Source: Gracilariopsis chorda (taxonomy: Eukaryota > Rhodophyta > Florideophyceae > Gracilariales > Gracilariaceae). Taken from it: DNA of 64,000 nucleotides. Every line of letters begins with the position of its first letter. Position 1 is the first letter of the stretch. Shown here piece by piece: positions 1 to 11,908 of the stretch. Location: contig NBIV01000107.1 in the NCBI GenBank assembly GCA_003194525.1, positions 124,001 to 188,000 of the forward strand. The letters are read 5' to 3'. Made by a program: the position numbers and the translations under genes. Below the pieces are notes generated by a model that did not search any database, had not been told where the DNA came from, and saw only the letters and a list, made by a program, of their open reading frames with translations.

Positions 1-329
1 CCATCGACGGAGGTTTGTGGTTGGCGAACAGGCGTAGAAATCACACCTGCTACTGACATAACGGCCAACGAAAGGGCGAGTAAAATTCAACTCAAGCTAA
101 TTATAAAATATTTAAGTACCTCGAGTGCGCCGCAGGTGTAGATTAATGCGCGAGCCTTTGGTCGTGCAAAACATTGTATGCAACTCAAGCCGCCAGTTCT
201 CCCTGCAATCTCTTTTTATCAGTTGTTCTCTCTCACACGCTTCTTGTTTTTCTCTTTCCGCTCTCGCCACCCAAACCCATATGTCACCGTTTTGATTGGA
301 TTGTGCGCACTATGTCCTCAGGCCCAAAT

Positions 330-2650
330 TTATCTCCATCGGAAACGTCTTCTCAAAGCTTCAAAAGACGTAGAGGACGAAAGAAAAGTTGGTGGATCAC
401 GGAATGTTTCGTGCAAGAATTTCATTGAGACTCTTCCGGTTCCGGTGTTTGGATGTAGATATACTGCAAAGCCTGCGTTTATCTGCATTACGCATCACAA
501 CTGAATGCAACGCAGCTAGAAAAGCATGTGTTGCATTGCAGTAACACAGCTAAGCAAACCAAGGAGAGTTTTCTTTCGGAGAATGATCATTACGCAGATC
601 ATTATCGGAAGTTAAGATGCTTTGCTACGGTTTACGGAGTTCGGGAAACCCCCAACAAAACACTGCGAAGACGGAGCAACAGCGCGGTTCACACTCCTCA
701 AAAGAATGTACGGAAATCGGAAAAAGTGAGGTAGGTGAAGTTAGCACCGACAGTTTGGACTCGTATGAGAAGCATTCAAGAATCTGAGAACTTTTAACTT
801 CAGTTATTGTTAACCACATGCTACTTTTCTCTATCGTCAGCAAAGAAGAAAGTAAGAACGAGCTCTAAATGTTTCTGAAGCTCTTGAATCCTTCTTATTG
901 GGATAACATTCCGATCGTTAGTGGAATGGCCTCCAAAACTCTAGATGCCTACTATCAGCAGCTTTTAACCTGTGCTAAGGATTCAACTATTGCGGGCTTG
1001 CAACACAGCATTGGCACATTACTTTAGAAGGGTGGAAAGACGAACAGCAAGCAAGTGTCTTCAATGTTCTGCTGTCGATCACCGGAGTCAACCGTATCAG
1101 AAATAATTTCTTCCTGTTCTACATATATACGGGTTTGGAACATTGCAATGCTTCATTTTGTGCGCATATTGTGGCGGAGACCATGAAGGAAGTCGGAAAC
1201 ATGAAACCTATATGCGGTGTGATGAGCGATAGAATCGGCGCATGCGAAGTTGCAAAAGGAATGCTTGCAGCTCGTTTGAATTCGATGATCAGTTTCCATG
1301 ATCAAACCCATTTGGCAAACTTGCTAATGCAGGATATTGGGAGTTTGCAGTTGATGAAAGAAGATTTAGATTTGATATCAACGCTGGTCACGAATCTGCG
1401 AAACCGTCTAAAGCGTTATTTTAGGTTTAAGGACATGAAGGAAGAGTATAACGCAGAGTTGCGAAGCAGTGGGTACCAATCAACAACAAAGGAATTTGGT
1501 GCATATTTGCGAGTGTGTCCGCCACGAACTGCAATACTGCCAGTCCAGATGGCTACTAAGACGTTTGCCAGCTCAGAAGGTATGCTATAATCTTTTTTAC
1601 CCGGCCATACTATCTATCGCAAACTCGTGGGTTGCTAGGACTTTGCAATAGATCTGTTTGGAGCTCCCAACAATGAGAGAAGAATGTTTTTTGAGAGTTC
1701 GGTTGGGGACGACGCGCTTTATGATAGATTTCTAGATGCATATCACGCGCTGAGACTTGTGCGCCAGTACTTGAGATTCTCCGGCAACGATGCAAGTTTC
1801 ATTTCAGAGGTGCTGTCAGTCAGTCTTCCACTCCGCCGACAGCTAATGAACTGCCTACCACACCTTTTTTTACCCCAGACAGAAAGGGACAATTGTTGCA
1901 GGTCTTTGAAGACGGCTTCTCTGCCACAAGGCGATGGATCTCGCTGTTAATAACACTGCATTATGTTGCATACGCTATTGACATTCGTAGCGCTCGCGAA
2001 GACATGTTGGAGTATTATGTGCATATCCTAAACCATATGCGCACGTTTGTACTGTCAGATGCTTTTTGACCATCTCGGAAGCTGCCCTGCGCTAATGCAA
2101 TGGGTGGTGCTACGCAGCACTTGTTCGAAGAGTTTAGGTTTACGCAAATGGAATCGAACATGGAACAATACGATGATAGTCGACGTCGCATTCTGCTCGA
2201 ATATAGAAACATGCTAGTCATGTACTGGATACAGAATAAAACGTGTTTATTGCGCACGTTTGCATTGCGTATTCTTTGCTTGAGTCCCTTATCTTCCTCC
2301 ATTGAGCGAAGTGTTAGTGCTCAGAAACGCATTCCAATGTCCATACGAAACCGTCTACAACCAGAAAAGGTGAAGAAGATAGTCTTATTCGCATTTAATA
2401 ACGCTATCCTCAACTCAACGCGTTCTCCGTTTAGGGGTTCAAAAGAGCGTGCCAACACAGACAACGAGCTCATTGAAGCCCCTGCGACTGCAAAAAAGAA
2501 TGAAGGAATGGAAGGAGTTTTCCGCCACGCTGGTGTAGAAATATAGGACAATGAGGAATTACAAGGAGAACTGGATTGGGAGGAAGTCAACGATGGCTTT
2601 TTGCCACTCCCTCACATGGTCGAGATGGAAGCCATTCTGGAACAATAGAA
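330..2650 (+). mobile_element. hAT-superfamily transposase remnant
   Basis: A decayed hAT transposase recognised from three ordered pieces in different frames. Near 504-600 there is a BED-finger-like stretch with the spacing HVLHC. At 1135-1500 a DUF659-like core shows GVMSDRIGACEVAKG followed by DQTHLANLLMQDIG, matching the usual 'T-D-N-A...H-x-L-N-L-L-x-D-I-G' region. At 2230-2440 the C-terminal dimerisation motif is clear: LCLSPLSSSIERSVSAQKRI, then NRLQPEKVKKIV. Several stops and frame changes separate the pieces, so it is dead. I could not define terminal inverted repeats or an 8-bp target duplication. The first 330 bases of the window hold nothing I recognise. The element directly precedes the broken end of the Tra1 pseudogene. 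Confidence 0.75.
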
Positions 2651-2799
2651 TCGGCAGTTTATTTTTATGTAGTTCTTAAGTACAGATATGGTTCTATAGC
2701 GTTATTGCTTCTCTGTAGGGTTTGGAGTTAACAGCGGTTCCGCAACGTTAAGGCGGATCGAAGTATCAGGCCAAAGTTGTTACAACCTCTCAACTAACT

Positions 2800-5700
2800 T
2801 CAGAGACATTTTGCTATTAGAGACATCTCCGTCTGGTCTGTCAGTATTGTCGGCAACTGCATCACGAATCTCACAAGTACGTCAAAGCATCGTTGCATTC
2901 CGACTAAAATCATCAGCATCTTGCGCGCAGCTATTCCAGCCACAGATACACTGGTGGCTGACTCTGATGTCGTGAGCGGCTGTCCATCATCACCTTTCTG
3001 AAGCTTTACCCGATGTCTTGCATATCTCTCTTCATTGCTTGTACTAGTTTTTCTCTGGGTGATCATGTCCATTCGAGTGTTGTTCTCGTGGCCTTTTCTT
3101 AACCGATGAAGGGAGAGCGTCATCCTCTTCCAGAGAACTTCCATCGGATTTCTTCTGCCTTCTTGTCTCTTCCCATTCTAAAGTAAGATGAACAAGGTCT
3201 CGACCAATTCTCCTGTTTTCTGGTGCTGCGTTTGGGGTCAAAGCAAATTTACTTAGTGAATTTACCATGAAAGAAACGAATTGAGTCCTTAAAAGAAAGA
3301 AAAGAGGAGGATAACCTGCAATGATTTGCCATATACGTACCAAATTCTGAATGCTGTGCCCGTTCTCTAAGAGACGTTTCTTCGTATACTGAATCCAAAT
3401 AAGATACTTATGCTTCAAAGGATTGTCGACGAGATTTCGTGGAAGCACGGGCATACAAGTGTCTAACGCTCTTTGAACGAGGTTTTTTACATCTGCTTGA
3501 CACACAAGAAGGAATGCCGCATATACTTGTAGCACCACCTTGGTTGGTGCTTGATCCTTTCACAGCTTATGAGCTGCATTTTTTTCTACCATCACAAAGA
3601 AAAGCTTTCTCATTTTCCCATTTCAGAGGCGAGGTATTTGAAATTCGAAAGATGCACATGCATGTCGATCACAATAATTCAAAGGAGGTGCGTGATAAGG
3701 AGACGTCGAGGCACTCATAGAGTTCTTCAGACCAAGATAAGCGGCTCCTGGCGCAGCAGGGCTCAACAAAGCTTCTAGGAGAACGACCATGTCATCAACA
3801 CCGGCCAAGCACTGTGATGCAGAGCACGGCAACAGATGAAACCAGTCGAGTATAGCGGCTGCAACTCTGAACTCACTACCAAGAGCCATTTCCTTCGCGG
3901 AAGCAATCTTCTATGGCTCGGTCCATTTCTGAAGGGGGCCCAAAAGCTTTTCTCACAAGCCAACGTTGAACCAGTGTGAGAACAGTTCCAAGATTCTGCT
4001 GCAGCCCTGAAGATAGGAAATCGTGAGCATCTTGTAGTCGCAGAGATCTGTCAACATTGACCTCAAGTTTTGTTGTAAAAGCTCTTTGGGTCGCTGATGC
4101 CGGTCTATAGCCTCCTTCAACCCTTGTTTGGAGCTTTGTAGAATTTGATCATCTTTTGACTGAAAGTTCTTGAAGAAGTAGTTCGGTACAATATTGTACA
4201 GTCACTGGTTCGCCGGTTGCTTCAGAAAGTCAGAACAGTGAGTGGAAAAATTCCGAAGGAGCTCAAGGACATGGCGTCGCAAGTACTGTAATAGCCTTGT
4301 AGTTTCATAATCGTAGTATTTTGGATAAGGGAATTTGTTTGTTCTTGAAAGACTCATCACTTTCCAGAACAGGTTCCAACGCGTTGTTTTCGAAAAGATA
4401 CATACTCTCAATGAACAGGTATTTCCTTAAGGGAGGGAAAAGTAGTTCTGCAGATAGACCGGCTTACTCAATTCGAAGAAGACGTTGACCACTTCGAGAT
4501 ATCTAAGTTGAAGAGCAATATAGTGCTGCCGATGTTCTAGGGGACGAATGATGTGCTCTTTGAAAGGCATTTTCAGATCTGCAAGATCAACGTCAAGCAA
4601 TTTGGATAAGGCTAAAATGCAAGAGCGACCAGTTTCGTGAGCTGTTGCTAATGCGCTCAAGGACCTCAAAAGTAACGGCAACACCATCTCACGTAAATGA
4701 TTCCCATAAGATCCAGACACAGGTCAAACTGGTTATCGTTTACTCTTCCGGAGGTCAAAGACTGTCTGAACCATTCCACACAGAATATTTTACTTCGTCA
4801 TAACTACTGAATTCGTCAAAGCCTCTGTAGAATCTCGGATAAAAAACAGTACTGCGCGAAAGATTAACATGTAGTACTGGCTAAATGTGGGCGATCGAAG
4901 AACAGCACCATGTAGGTACTTCAAAAGAATTTCAAACCCATAGGCACCGCCCCACCTAAAATTCCACAAGCGCCTATAGCAGCAATGTGCACGTCCCTTG
5001 ATTATCTGGCCTAAGGACGAACTGCACAAGAGGAGTATGACATTCCGTAGGACAAAAGTTGTTTTCCAGTCTGAGAAGCTACTTCAACACCATCAGCTTG
5101 GCCGTCATCGCCCGTGTCCTTCTCAGATAGTACCAATCCCCTAAGAACCATACCTGGGTCACTGTCAACTCCGTGCTCTCTTCGATCTGAGTCTTCCAAT
5201 AAATCGGACAAAACTTCAGCCCATGTATTATATTCAGGGGATGAAACACCATTCATTGGCTTTTTCCCCTTGTCGGTCGAAGTTTCTTGAAAACTGCACT
5301 CTTTCCTCTGCATCGTTTCTAGATCTTATTATATGATCCTGAGCGAAGAGCAATCTTCGAGGATGTCCTTGATGATAAGTATAAACCCATCCCTCATAGG
5401 CCAGGAATGCTTTCGAGCCGCTTGAGACACGGCTTCTATCAGTATATCCACAAAAACCGAACAAATTAAAGCTGGATACGAGCAGGGAGTTAGAGATTGT
5501 GATATCACTCCTTGTGCATGAGCATTGCATTCGTGGAAAGTCAAGAGGGCAAAATAGCGGCATAGACGCTTCAGATTCTCCACCGAGGAGCCGTCCTCTC
5601 CACTACTAATGTGTTTGTTACTGCTCTTGTACTCATCTTTGATGAGACCTGAAGAGGCTATTACAAGCCCAAACAATATCGTGTTAACCAAGCCTGATCT

Positions 5701-7640
5701 TACGGAAAGAGATTTTCGAGTTTCATCTTTCGAGCCACATGAGGTAAGCCTTATAGAGTCAGGGTATCCAGTGAGGCTCCACATGGACGGAATCTGTTCT
5801 GCATCATTTTCTATTTCCGTAGAGCTGCCCATCTGTCCAAGGAAAGGGCTAAGGTAATAAAATAGAAACTTACACACATGTACATTGTACGAAACGCGGC
5901 TCTTTCCAAGACCTACATGGCTGCCACCCTGCACTTCATCAACAGTTAGCCTGACAAGTCCGTAAATCTTCTAAATCAACTGGAGTGCCTCCAGGCCATT
6001 CCATGCTGATTCCTTTGAAGTCAGATGCACCTTTCTCATAATCAAAAGGTATCGCTAATCTCTCTCCAAGCCTCGAAGGAGGTCCAAGCTTCCCAATGAC
6101 TCTTACGACCTCACTAGTAATTGGTTTGTGAGTTGCTTTCAAATGATTATGTATGTAAACCATCAACGGTTTCTACATCAGCTAGTAATCTTTCAAGGTA
6201 GCTGGGATGCAAAATATTGACCCAGAATGCTAAACTTCTTAAGCCATAGCCAGATGTTTCACTTTGAGCTTCCAATGCCCAGACTATCGGTTTGATCAGT
6301 TTTTGAAGATGGTGAAATGCATTTAAAGCTCTGGCAGGTGCCAAGAGGAACAGTTCTATAACTAGTTCCTTGTGCATGGCCCCACGTGGTCCTTTATAAA
6401 GTGCGAGAGGCTTATCGTATATGTGTTCGCGAAGAGGCGCAAAGGTCTGATATAGCAAACCGAGCTGAATGTGCTCCTTTTCGTTGCTGATCAAATTGAA
6501 TAAAGCCTTCAACATGTGCGAGAAATCTGCCAAATCAGTTGAGTTCGCGGCATGTTTCAATTATTTCATGCCTATTGTGGCCATATGGAAGTGCAGAACA
6601 GGTTCATTTGTTGGGACCAAACTGACGCTGGCAAAAGCTATCTTGAAAAGCTTGAGAAATGCATTTGCCCGATTCCTTCGTGCATAGCTGTTCCCGCTGC
6701 CATCACTGCCAGTCATTTCTAGTCCATGTATGTTCTCAACAAGAAATTTGAGCAGGATATCAGCAAAATACTTCGAAACACCATCGTTTGCCAGAAAATG
6801 TTGTGGAATACTGATTACTGCGGGATTTCTCACAATTTAGTTAGGTATGTAGCCAATAATAGACCCAAATACGTCTAGGAAACTCGGAGGGACCAAAACA
6901 GTAAAAATCTGAGGGAACAAGTTAAAGACTTCTTTCTCTTCAGCTACTGTAGCTGCATAAACACTAGGCGGCTTCAGGTCATGAGAAATCTCAATTATCA
7001 GCTTCTGATCCCGATTGACTTTAGGATGGTTTCCAGAAGTGCAAGATACTGATCCTACTTTCTCTTCCCCTGCATTCCCCTTTTCATTGCGAGCGTAAAG
7101 GCGAAAGAACTTTCGAGTACCCGCTACCAGTGTTGATACCATTTCAGAGTCTTTCTCAAGTAGTCCCATTCGAACTCGAGAGCTTTTCCTTCCTGTCATA
7201 TTAGACAGCCGTGCTGTCAATTGATCTGGAGCGGGACTTTGCACGCTGCTCTGCTGGGCTGAGCGTCCTGTATGGGAACGATGAACCTGAATGTTACTTG
7301 CAGACCGAAGGACAGTCTTCAACCCCAGTGCCAGAGTTTTAAACAATGATTTGAAATCTGATTTCTCTTTGAGGGGATCGCCGATGGGTATCTCACATAG
7401 TCACTGCCCCCTATCTATGGGATCTTCTTCGTCACGAAGTTGTTGTACTCTTTTCAGAAGTCGGGGTACTTCCTCTCCAAGAGTAATGTATTTCGAAACG
7501 CTTGTTTCCAAAATCTTTACGACCAATTCCCTGGCTGAAGTTCTCTGCGCTTGGAACAATAAAAAGTCTTTTAAGAGTGAACTTGGTTAGCATCAAGATG
7601 TGTGGAGATGGTTGTAAGATGAAAAATGAACTTTTAACGC
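2800..7640 (-). pseudogene. Tra1/TRRAP-like pseudogene (HEAT/FAT-region fragment)
   Basis: Minus-strand fragments align by eye, in order, with the HEAT-rich part of Tra1/TRRAP, the giant pseudokinase scaffold of SAGA and NuA4 acetyltransferase complexes. Recognisable pieces, 5' to 3': FKSLFKTLALGLKTV (about 7350), EEKEVFNLFPQIFTVL (about 6930), a HEAT block at 6147-6833 with GLRSLAFWVNILHPSYLERL, VVRVIGKLGPPSR (about 6110), LLELFSHWF-type repeats near 4000, and IWIQYTKKRLLENGHSIQNL through PENRRIGRDL (3200-3450). Nonsense codons fall inside gapless alignable stretches: TAA at 6837-6839, TAA at 6561-6563, TAA at 5329-5331, TGA near 7400, and others. About 300 residues seem deleted near 3550-3700. 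A short intron-like tract with GTAAGT and a CAG acceptor lies near 5833-5873. The N-terminus and the kinase-like C-terminus are missing. A functional copy presumably exists elsewhere (inference). Confidence 0.85.
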
Positions 7641-7654
7641 TATTTTGGAGCGCG

Positions 7655-7966
7655 AGAGGATTTAGATTGAGGTGAAGGTGGATGATTTTCAAATATGTGC
7701 TCGTGCATGCAGACAAAGCGATAGTAACAGAGAGTAGCTTCTTTCATCTCGCGCTGAAACTCTGCTAACGCGTCCAAAGAAATCGCATTGAATTAAAGCC
7801 CACAAACATAGTATGATATCAAAAAATTGTTCTACTGCTTTGAAAATGCAATGTTTCGCTCAAGATCAGTGACTGAATCATTTAGGTCTTTTTCTAGATC
7901 ATGTAGAACTCGACAGTATCTGTTCTTGCGCCAAACAAATACTGCTAAAGTTTCTGGAGAGTTCAT
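7655..7966 (-). pseudogene. Unrecognised degenerate coding fragment
   Basis: A single minus-strand frame starts with ATG at 7966 and runs to about 7655, broken by TAG and TAA codons near the middle. It has coding-like, helical, charged composition (for example HDLEKDLNDSVTDLERNIAF and LDALAEFQREMKEA). It lies upstream of the recognisable Tra1 homology. It could be the divergent start of that gene, or a separate small gene. I do not recognise the family. Confidence 0.35.
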
Positions 7967-8094
7967 GCCTGTGCCTGCGAAACAAACGTAAACGATTCAA
8001 AGGAAAAAAAACAGAAAAGAATATGAAGATACTAGAAGTATGTTGTTTAAGGTAGCAAGGATTCGAAGGGTATGATTCTGTGAGGCTCACTGTT

Positions 8095-8137
8095 TTCTTA
8101 CGACGGCAGCTCAAACTGTGAGTTGCCGCCGTAAGAA
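8095..8137. repeat. Imperfect 19-bp-arm palindrome beside transposon insertion
   Basis: Arms 8095-8113 and 8119-8137 are inverted copies (TTCTTACGACGGCAGCTCA and TGAGTTGCCGCCGTAAGAA) with two mismatches and a 5-base loop. It ends 5 bases before the TTA target duplication of the Harbinger-like element, so it lies outside that element. It may be part of an older MITE into which the element inserted. Confidence 0.7.
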
Positions 8138-8145
8138 CAACCTTA

Positions 8146-8185
8146 GGGGCGTTCCATGAGTTGACGAAACTCTGAACTCGAAATC
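8146..8185 (+). repeat. Left terminal inverted repeat of Harbinger-like element
   Basis: 40 bases starting GGGGCGTTCC and ending ACTCGAAATC. The reverse complement is found without mismatch at 16390-16429. It is preceded by TTA (8143-8145), the presumed target duplication. Inward of the repeat the two ends are unrelated. Confidence 0.88.
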
Positions 8186-8220
8186 GGTAATCAGTAGATA
8201 CCCAATCAGAACATCACACA

Positions 8221-9717
8221 TTGCATACGTTGGTTTCCAGTTTCCGCTTCCGACTGCAACCCACCAGCGCCTGCAGTCCCCACAAAACGAAACCGTGTTC
8301 CGAATTGTCTTCCATAGTGAATGCCACGTTCTTCGTGACATTCAAGAACATGAACTCGTTTTCCCCACCAGCGCACGCGCGCTTATCTACAACTGACGCT
8401 GAAAATGACGGCGATAAAGACCAACCAAAGCAAGCGAGTGATGACAAAACAGCAACTACTGGAAAGAAAACCGACATCGCAGAACAATCGCTAACGATAC
8501 CAAAAAGTGTAGAGCATGGCATCCAAATTCTAGACCAATGCCACTTTGATAACGTCCACTGCAAGCTTTTCCTCAAATCTTTGAATATTGTAGACGCAAA
8601 AAACGCAAAACTGGCTACTAAGCGCAAAGTTCTAGCAACGAAAATGGTACAACAAAAGGTAAGCTTATCGACAATTTGTAAGCTAATTGATGGTTGTGGA
8701 GACACTAGTAGCTTGGATTGCGCATTTGTTAATGGACTACGAAACACAACTGTATGAATCAAGCGCAATGCTCGCGAACATGAGGAAGTGATATGGGTGA
8801 AGGGCGATATACCTGTTTTCGTTGATGGTGAAATCGTTATTGGAGAACCTCCGCTTGGTGCTGAAAAGTCCTCTTCTGTTTCTCAACTTCAGCGTAGACC
8901 GCCGTTTGAGGCGGTAGAGTTCTGTCGACTACTGCATGTTTTAGTGGATGCTCGGATGGTTTCCGTTCGGGAAAAGCTCATGGATTGCATGAAAAGAGTA
9001 GAGCTCGACAAGCAAAGGGAAGACCCATGGTCCGAAGCAATTGCCCCACTATTCAACGATCCTGATTTTCGGCCAGAGCCGATCTCCGTAGTAAGTGGAG
9101 GTGTGACGCGCGATAATATATGTTCAATCAATCTGGCAAATCGTAGTCATTTACAAGATGGTGGTATTCTTAAACGCAAGTTTGCGGAGTTCAAAAGTCT
9201 ATACGGAACATGTGTAACAAGGTACGAAGCATCAGGTCAGGGAGATCCTGAAGCTTTTGTTAGCTACGCAGACCGTAAGATCTATATTACGTACGCTTTT
9301 TGTTTTCTTCGTTTACATCCAATTATGGAACCGCTTTGTACTCGAGCGCTGCGAAGTGATTTCAAACAGGAAGCTGGAGTTGGTGTAGAAGTGTCACAGT
9401 ATGGTTTTGGATCTCCTGCAGTGTCACAGTCTAGATCGAAACGCGCAAGACCTGACAACAGTCGCATTAATTCTTCGGGATTGGAATCTTTGGCTGCTGC
9501 GCTTACGCCGCGTGACGAACATGTCGCGCGGGAAATGGAGAAGGCGGAGCGTGATAAAGTTAGGTTTGAAGCGGTTGAAGCCCATGATCGCAGCACCAAG
9601 GCTACGTTGGAGGCTATTCTGAAAGTTAAGGACATGATAACAAATATTTCATGTGAACAGGAGAAGAAGGTGTTGCATGGAAGTTTAGAACGTTTGATGC
9701 GTAATCTGGATGGTTAA
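8221..9717 (+). pseudogene. Transposon accessory protein (SANT/trihelix-like), one in-frame TGA
   Basis: One reading frame runs from about 8221 to the stop at 9717, interrupted only by TGA at 8755-8757. The part before the TGA is 178 codons and the part from 8788 is 309 codons. The central region resembles the DNA-binding accessory proteins of plant, oomycete and algal Harbinger elements: KRKFAEFKSLYGTCVTRYEA, then SGQGDPEAF, Y-A-D-R-K and a hydrophobic segment ending in HPIMEPLCTRAL. The C-terminal third is a charged coiled coil (REMEKAERDKVRFEAVEAHD). The accessory protein normally binds the terminal repeats and helps bring transposase to DNA (family knowledge). It lies just inside the left repeat and points inward, opposite to the transposase. 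Assignment rests on pattern and position, not on a search. Confidence 0.6.
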
Positions 9718-9722
9718 ACATC

Positions 9723-10250
9723 GCACCCAACGCACCAATCGCCTCAATCTCCGCCACACTCTCCGATAAACGCTCCCTCGGAGCACACTACACCTCCGCC
9801 AACGTCAATCTGTACTCTGATGCAACGCTTCTCGACGCCAACATCGCCGACGCCTACGCCCACGCAAACGCTCTACTAAACATCATAGACTCATCCACGC
9901 CGGACCCGGAGACCAAAGTCGCCGCTCTAGACTCCGCTTGCGCCGTCGTAGAACGCGTTTCAAATTGAATTAAGTCTATGTCCGCTCTGTGTGCTGCTGC
10001 TGCTTCTGAGGAACCACCACCGCACCGTTCGGAGGATGCCACGCACGATTCCGTCACCCGGGAACATCTTGCACGCTCGCTTACTACCAGGCTGCCCCGC
10101 CTTTTTGCACCGGAGGATGACCTGCTTGCAGAAGTGCCACTGTGGCCACAACCATCTATTTCTTGCATTCGCGACGCCCGCGGCGCCAAGCTCAATCAAG
10201 ACACCCGAGCAGAGCATTGTTCACAAAAATCCTCCTGCATTGTCAGGTGG
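9723..10250 (+). pseudogene. Captured host-gene fragment, unrecognised
   Basis: A GC-rich frame with strongly coding composition begins within a few bases of the accessory ORF stop. It has an acidic, alanine-rich helical stretch (for example LLDANIADAYAHANALLNII and VAALDSACAVVERVSN). It then hits TGA at 9966-9968 and continues in the same frame through MSALCAAAASEEPPPHRSED and LPRLFAPEDDLLAEVPLWPQ. Base composition differs from the AT-richer transposon ORF before it. It lacks an obvious start and appears 5'-truncated at the junction. I cannot name the family. Confidence 0.5.
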
Positions 10251-10387
10251 CGATTAGAGCACATGTTCCGTCGTCGTGTTTCCACGACTCATACGGGACT
10301 CCTAACAATGGATACAACTTTATCCTCCTCTTCTAAGCTTTCATGGAGTCTTAATGTGCAGCGACCTGCGTCTGATATGTGTACTTT

Positions 10388-11908
10388 ACTTCCACTTCTC
10401 AGCTGCCAATATAGCAGGCCATGATTGCTTGGGGTGAATATTATACATGAGGTTTCGGTGTGCCTCAGCTATATCTAGTAGTCCCCGGTACATCACCCAA
10501 GCCACACTCGACGAATCACTGCACCCCTTTAGCTGTTCCTCACCTAGTTCGTGCTCTTGAAAGCTGGTTAGCGCAGTGCGTCTCATCGAAGAGCTGAGGA
10601 AGTACTGTTCATCCGGTTCCCTGAACACCACAGCGCCTTACCCTGTTGATGTGAACAGTACAATGTTGTGCATTCGAGGATCTAAACCATCTGAAAACGC
10701 ACGCACTTTCGCAAATACCTTCGTCATCCTTTGGGAAACAAGTGACAAAGCTTGTGACGCAGGTGTTGGTGGGAGCTCCATAGCTCCAACAAAAGTGACA
10801 GCCAACACGCCTTCTGGTTTAAAAAGGCGTGTTCAAACATCTGAACTGAGAACAGCGCGGACGGCATTGTGCCCCCCGTGAAAACTTCATGGATCACGTA
10901 ATCAAAAGAATGAATGGGACGTTTTGTGACATATGACACGGCGTCCTCCACTTGAACAGGGATCTGGAGCCCGAAGTACTTGCGGGCGTAAAGTGCGACG
11001 ATCGGGTCGATATCAACAGTAGTTACTTTGACGCCATGTTTCGAAAGGGCGTTCGCAGCAACTCCAATACCCAGACCAATACATAGTGCAGTTGCGTTGT
11101 CCTTGCGCTGTCCGACAAGCCGTACTGCCTCCTGAACATAGAATTGGGAGAATATGGAATCCGGGTAGTACTTGCTGGCATCGAAATAACCACCCAAGAC
11201 GGACAGATCCTCAAGTAGCATTCGATATTCCCCTCGTTTCTCAACAACGCTGATCAAGCCCGTCGGACCACGAGACTGTGCAAGGAGGGTAAAATGTTTA
11301 GGAAGTGGTGGTGGTGGCATGAATGGGGGGAGCTGTCCTACAAGTAGTGATGCGAGGAAAGCCATGACCAAACTGTACATGATTAGGAGGGGTTTCTTTT
11401 TCCGACGAGTGCGCTTGTCAAGTGAAAGACGTAATGTGTTTAGAGCTACAGATCTTATCGCAAAGTACGTCATTGCAATCGCAAATGTTAGTGAGGGAAG
11501 CGTACTTTTGAGTACTTTAAACAACAAAACATGTGATAAACGAGAGTGTATAGCAGCATCCAGTATGAACAAGAACAGTGATGTAATGCATGCACAAACA
11601 AAGTCAGTTTTGGAGGAGCATATGACAAGAGCAGTTAGCAAGAACAGGCAAAGCAGTTGAGCAACTGCAAGCACACATGCACTGAGCGAGGGATAAATGA
11701 CCAGCGGAATGAAACAAATTGGTGGCAGGCTGCGTTGCAGAATGGCACCGAGTGCCAGGACGAGTGGAGGCACTAGAAACGATATTTTATCTGCGAGGGG
11801 AGCTGACTGTAACGCAGGGAGCTGCAGGCGAATGATCCGGTACTGGAGCAATGCGCAGATGGAGAGAAGCACGCTGAGAGCTGCGCGTATTGTGCTAGAG
11901 TGCTTCAT
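10388..11908 (-). pseudogene. Membrane-anchored spermidine-synthase-like methyltransferase, frameshifted
   Basis: From ATG at 11908 the frame encodes an N-terminal block of several hydrophobic segments (about residues 10-250). A Rossmann methyltransferase / polyamine-synthase-type domain follows: CIGLGIGVAANALSKHGVKV, TTVDIDPIVALYARKYFGL, VEDAVSYV and FDYVIHEVF. Downstream of ALFSVQMFE (near 10830) the frame is lost. Homology resumes in another frame with FKPEGVLAVTFVGAMELPP, then crosses an in-frame TAA near 10645 before ending at 10388. The domain would bind S-adenosylmethionine or its decarboxylated form, but the exact reaction is unknown. Frameshift plus nonsense make this a pseudogene. 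It lies inside the transposon between two plus-strand fragments. Confidence 0.72.

Noticed and set aside
2800..7640. Reading the Tra1 fragments as a live gene with many small introns
   Set aside because: Several stops lie inside stretches that align without gaps to the family, so they cannot be intronic, and both ends of the protein are missing.
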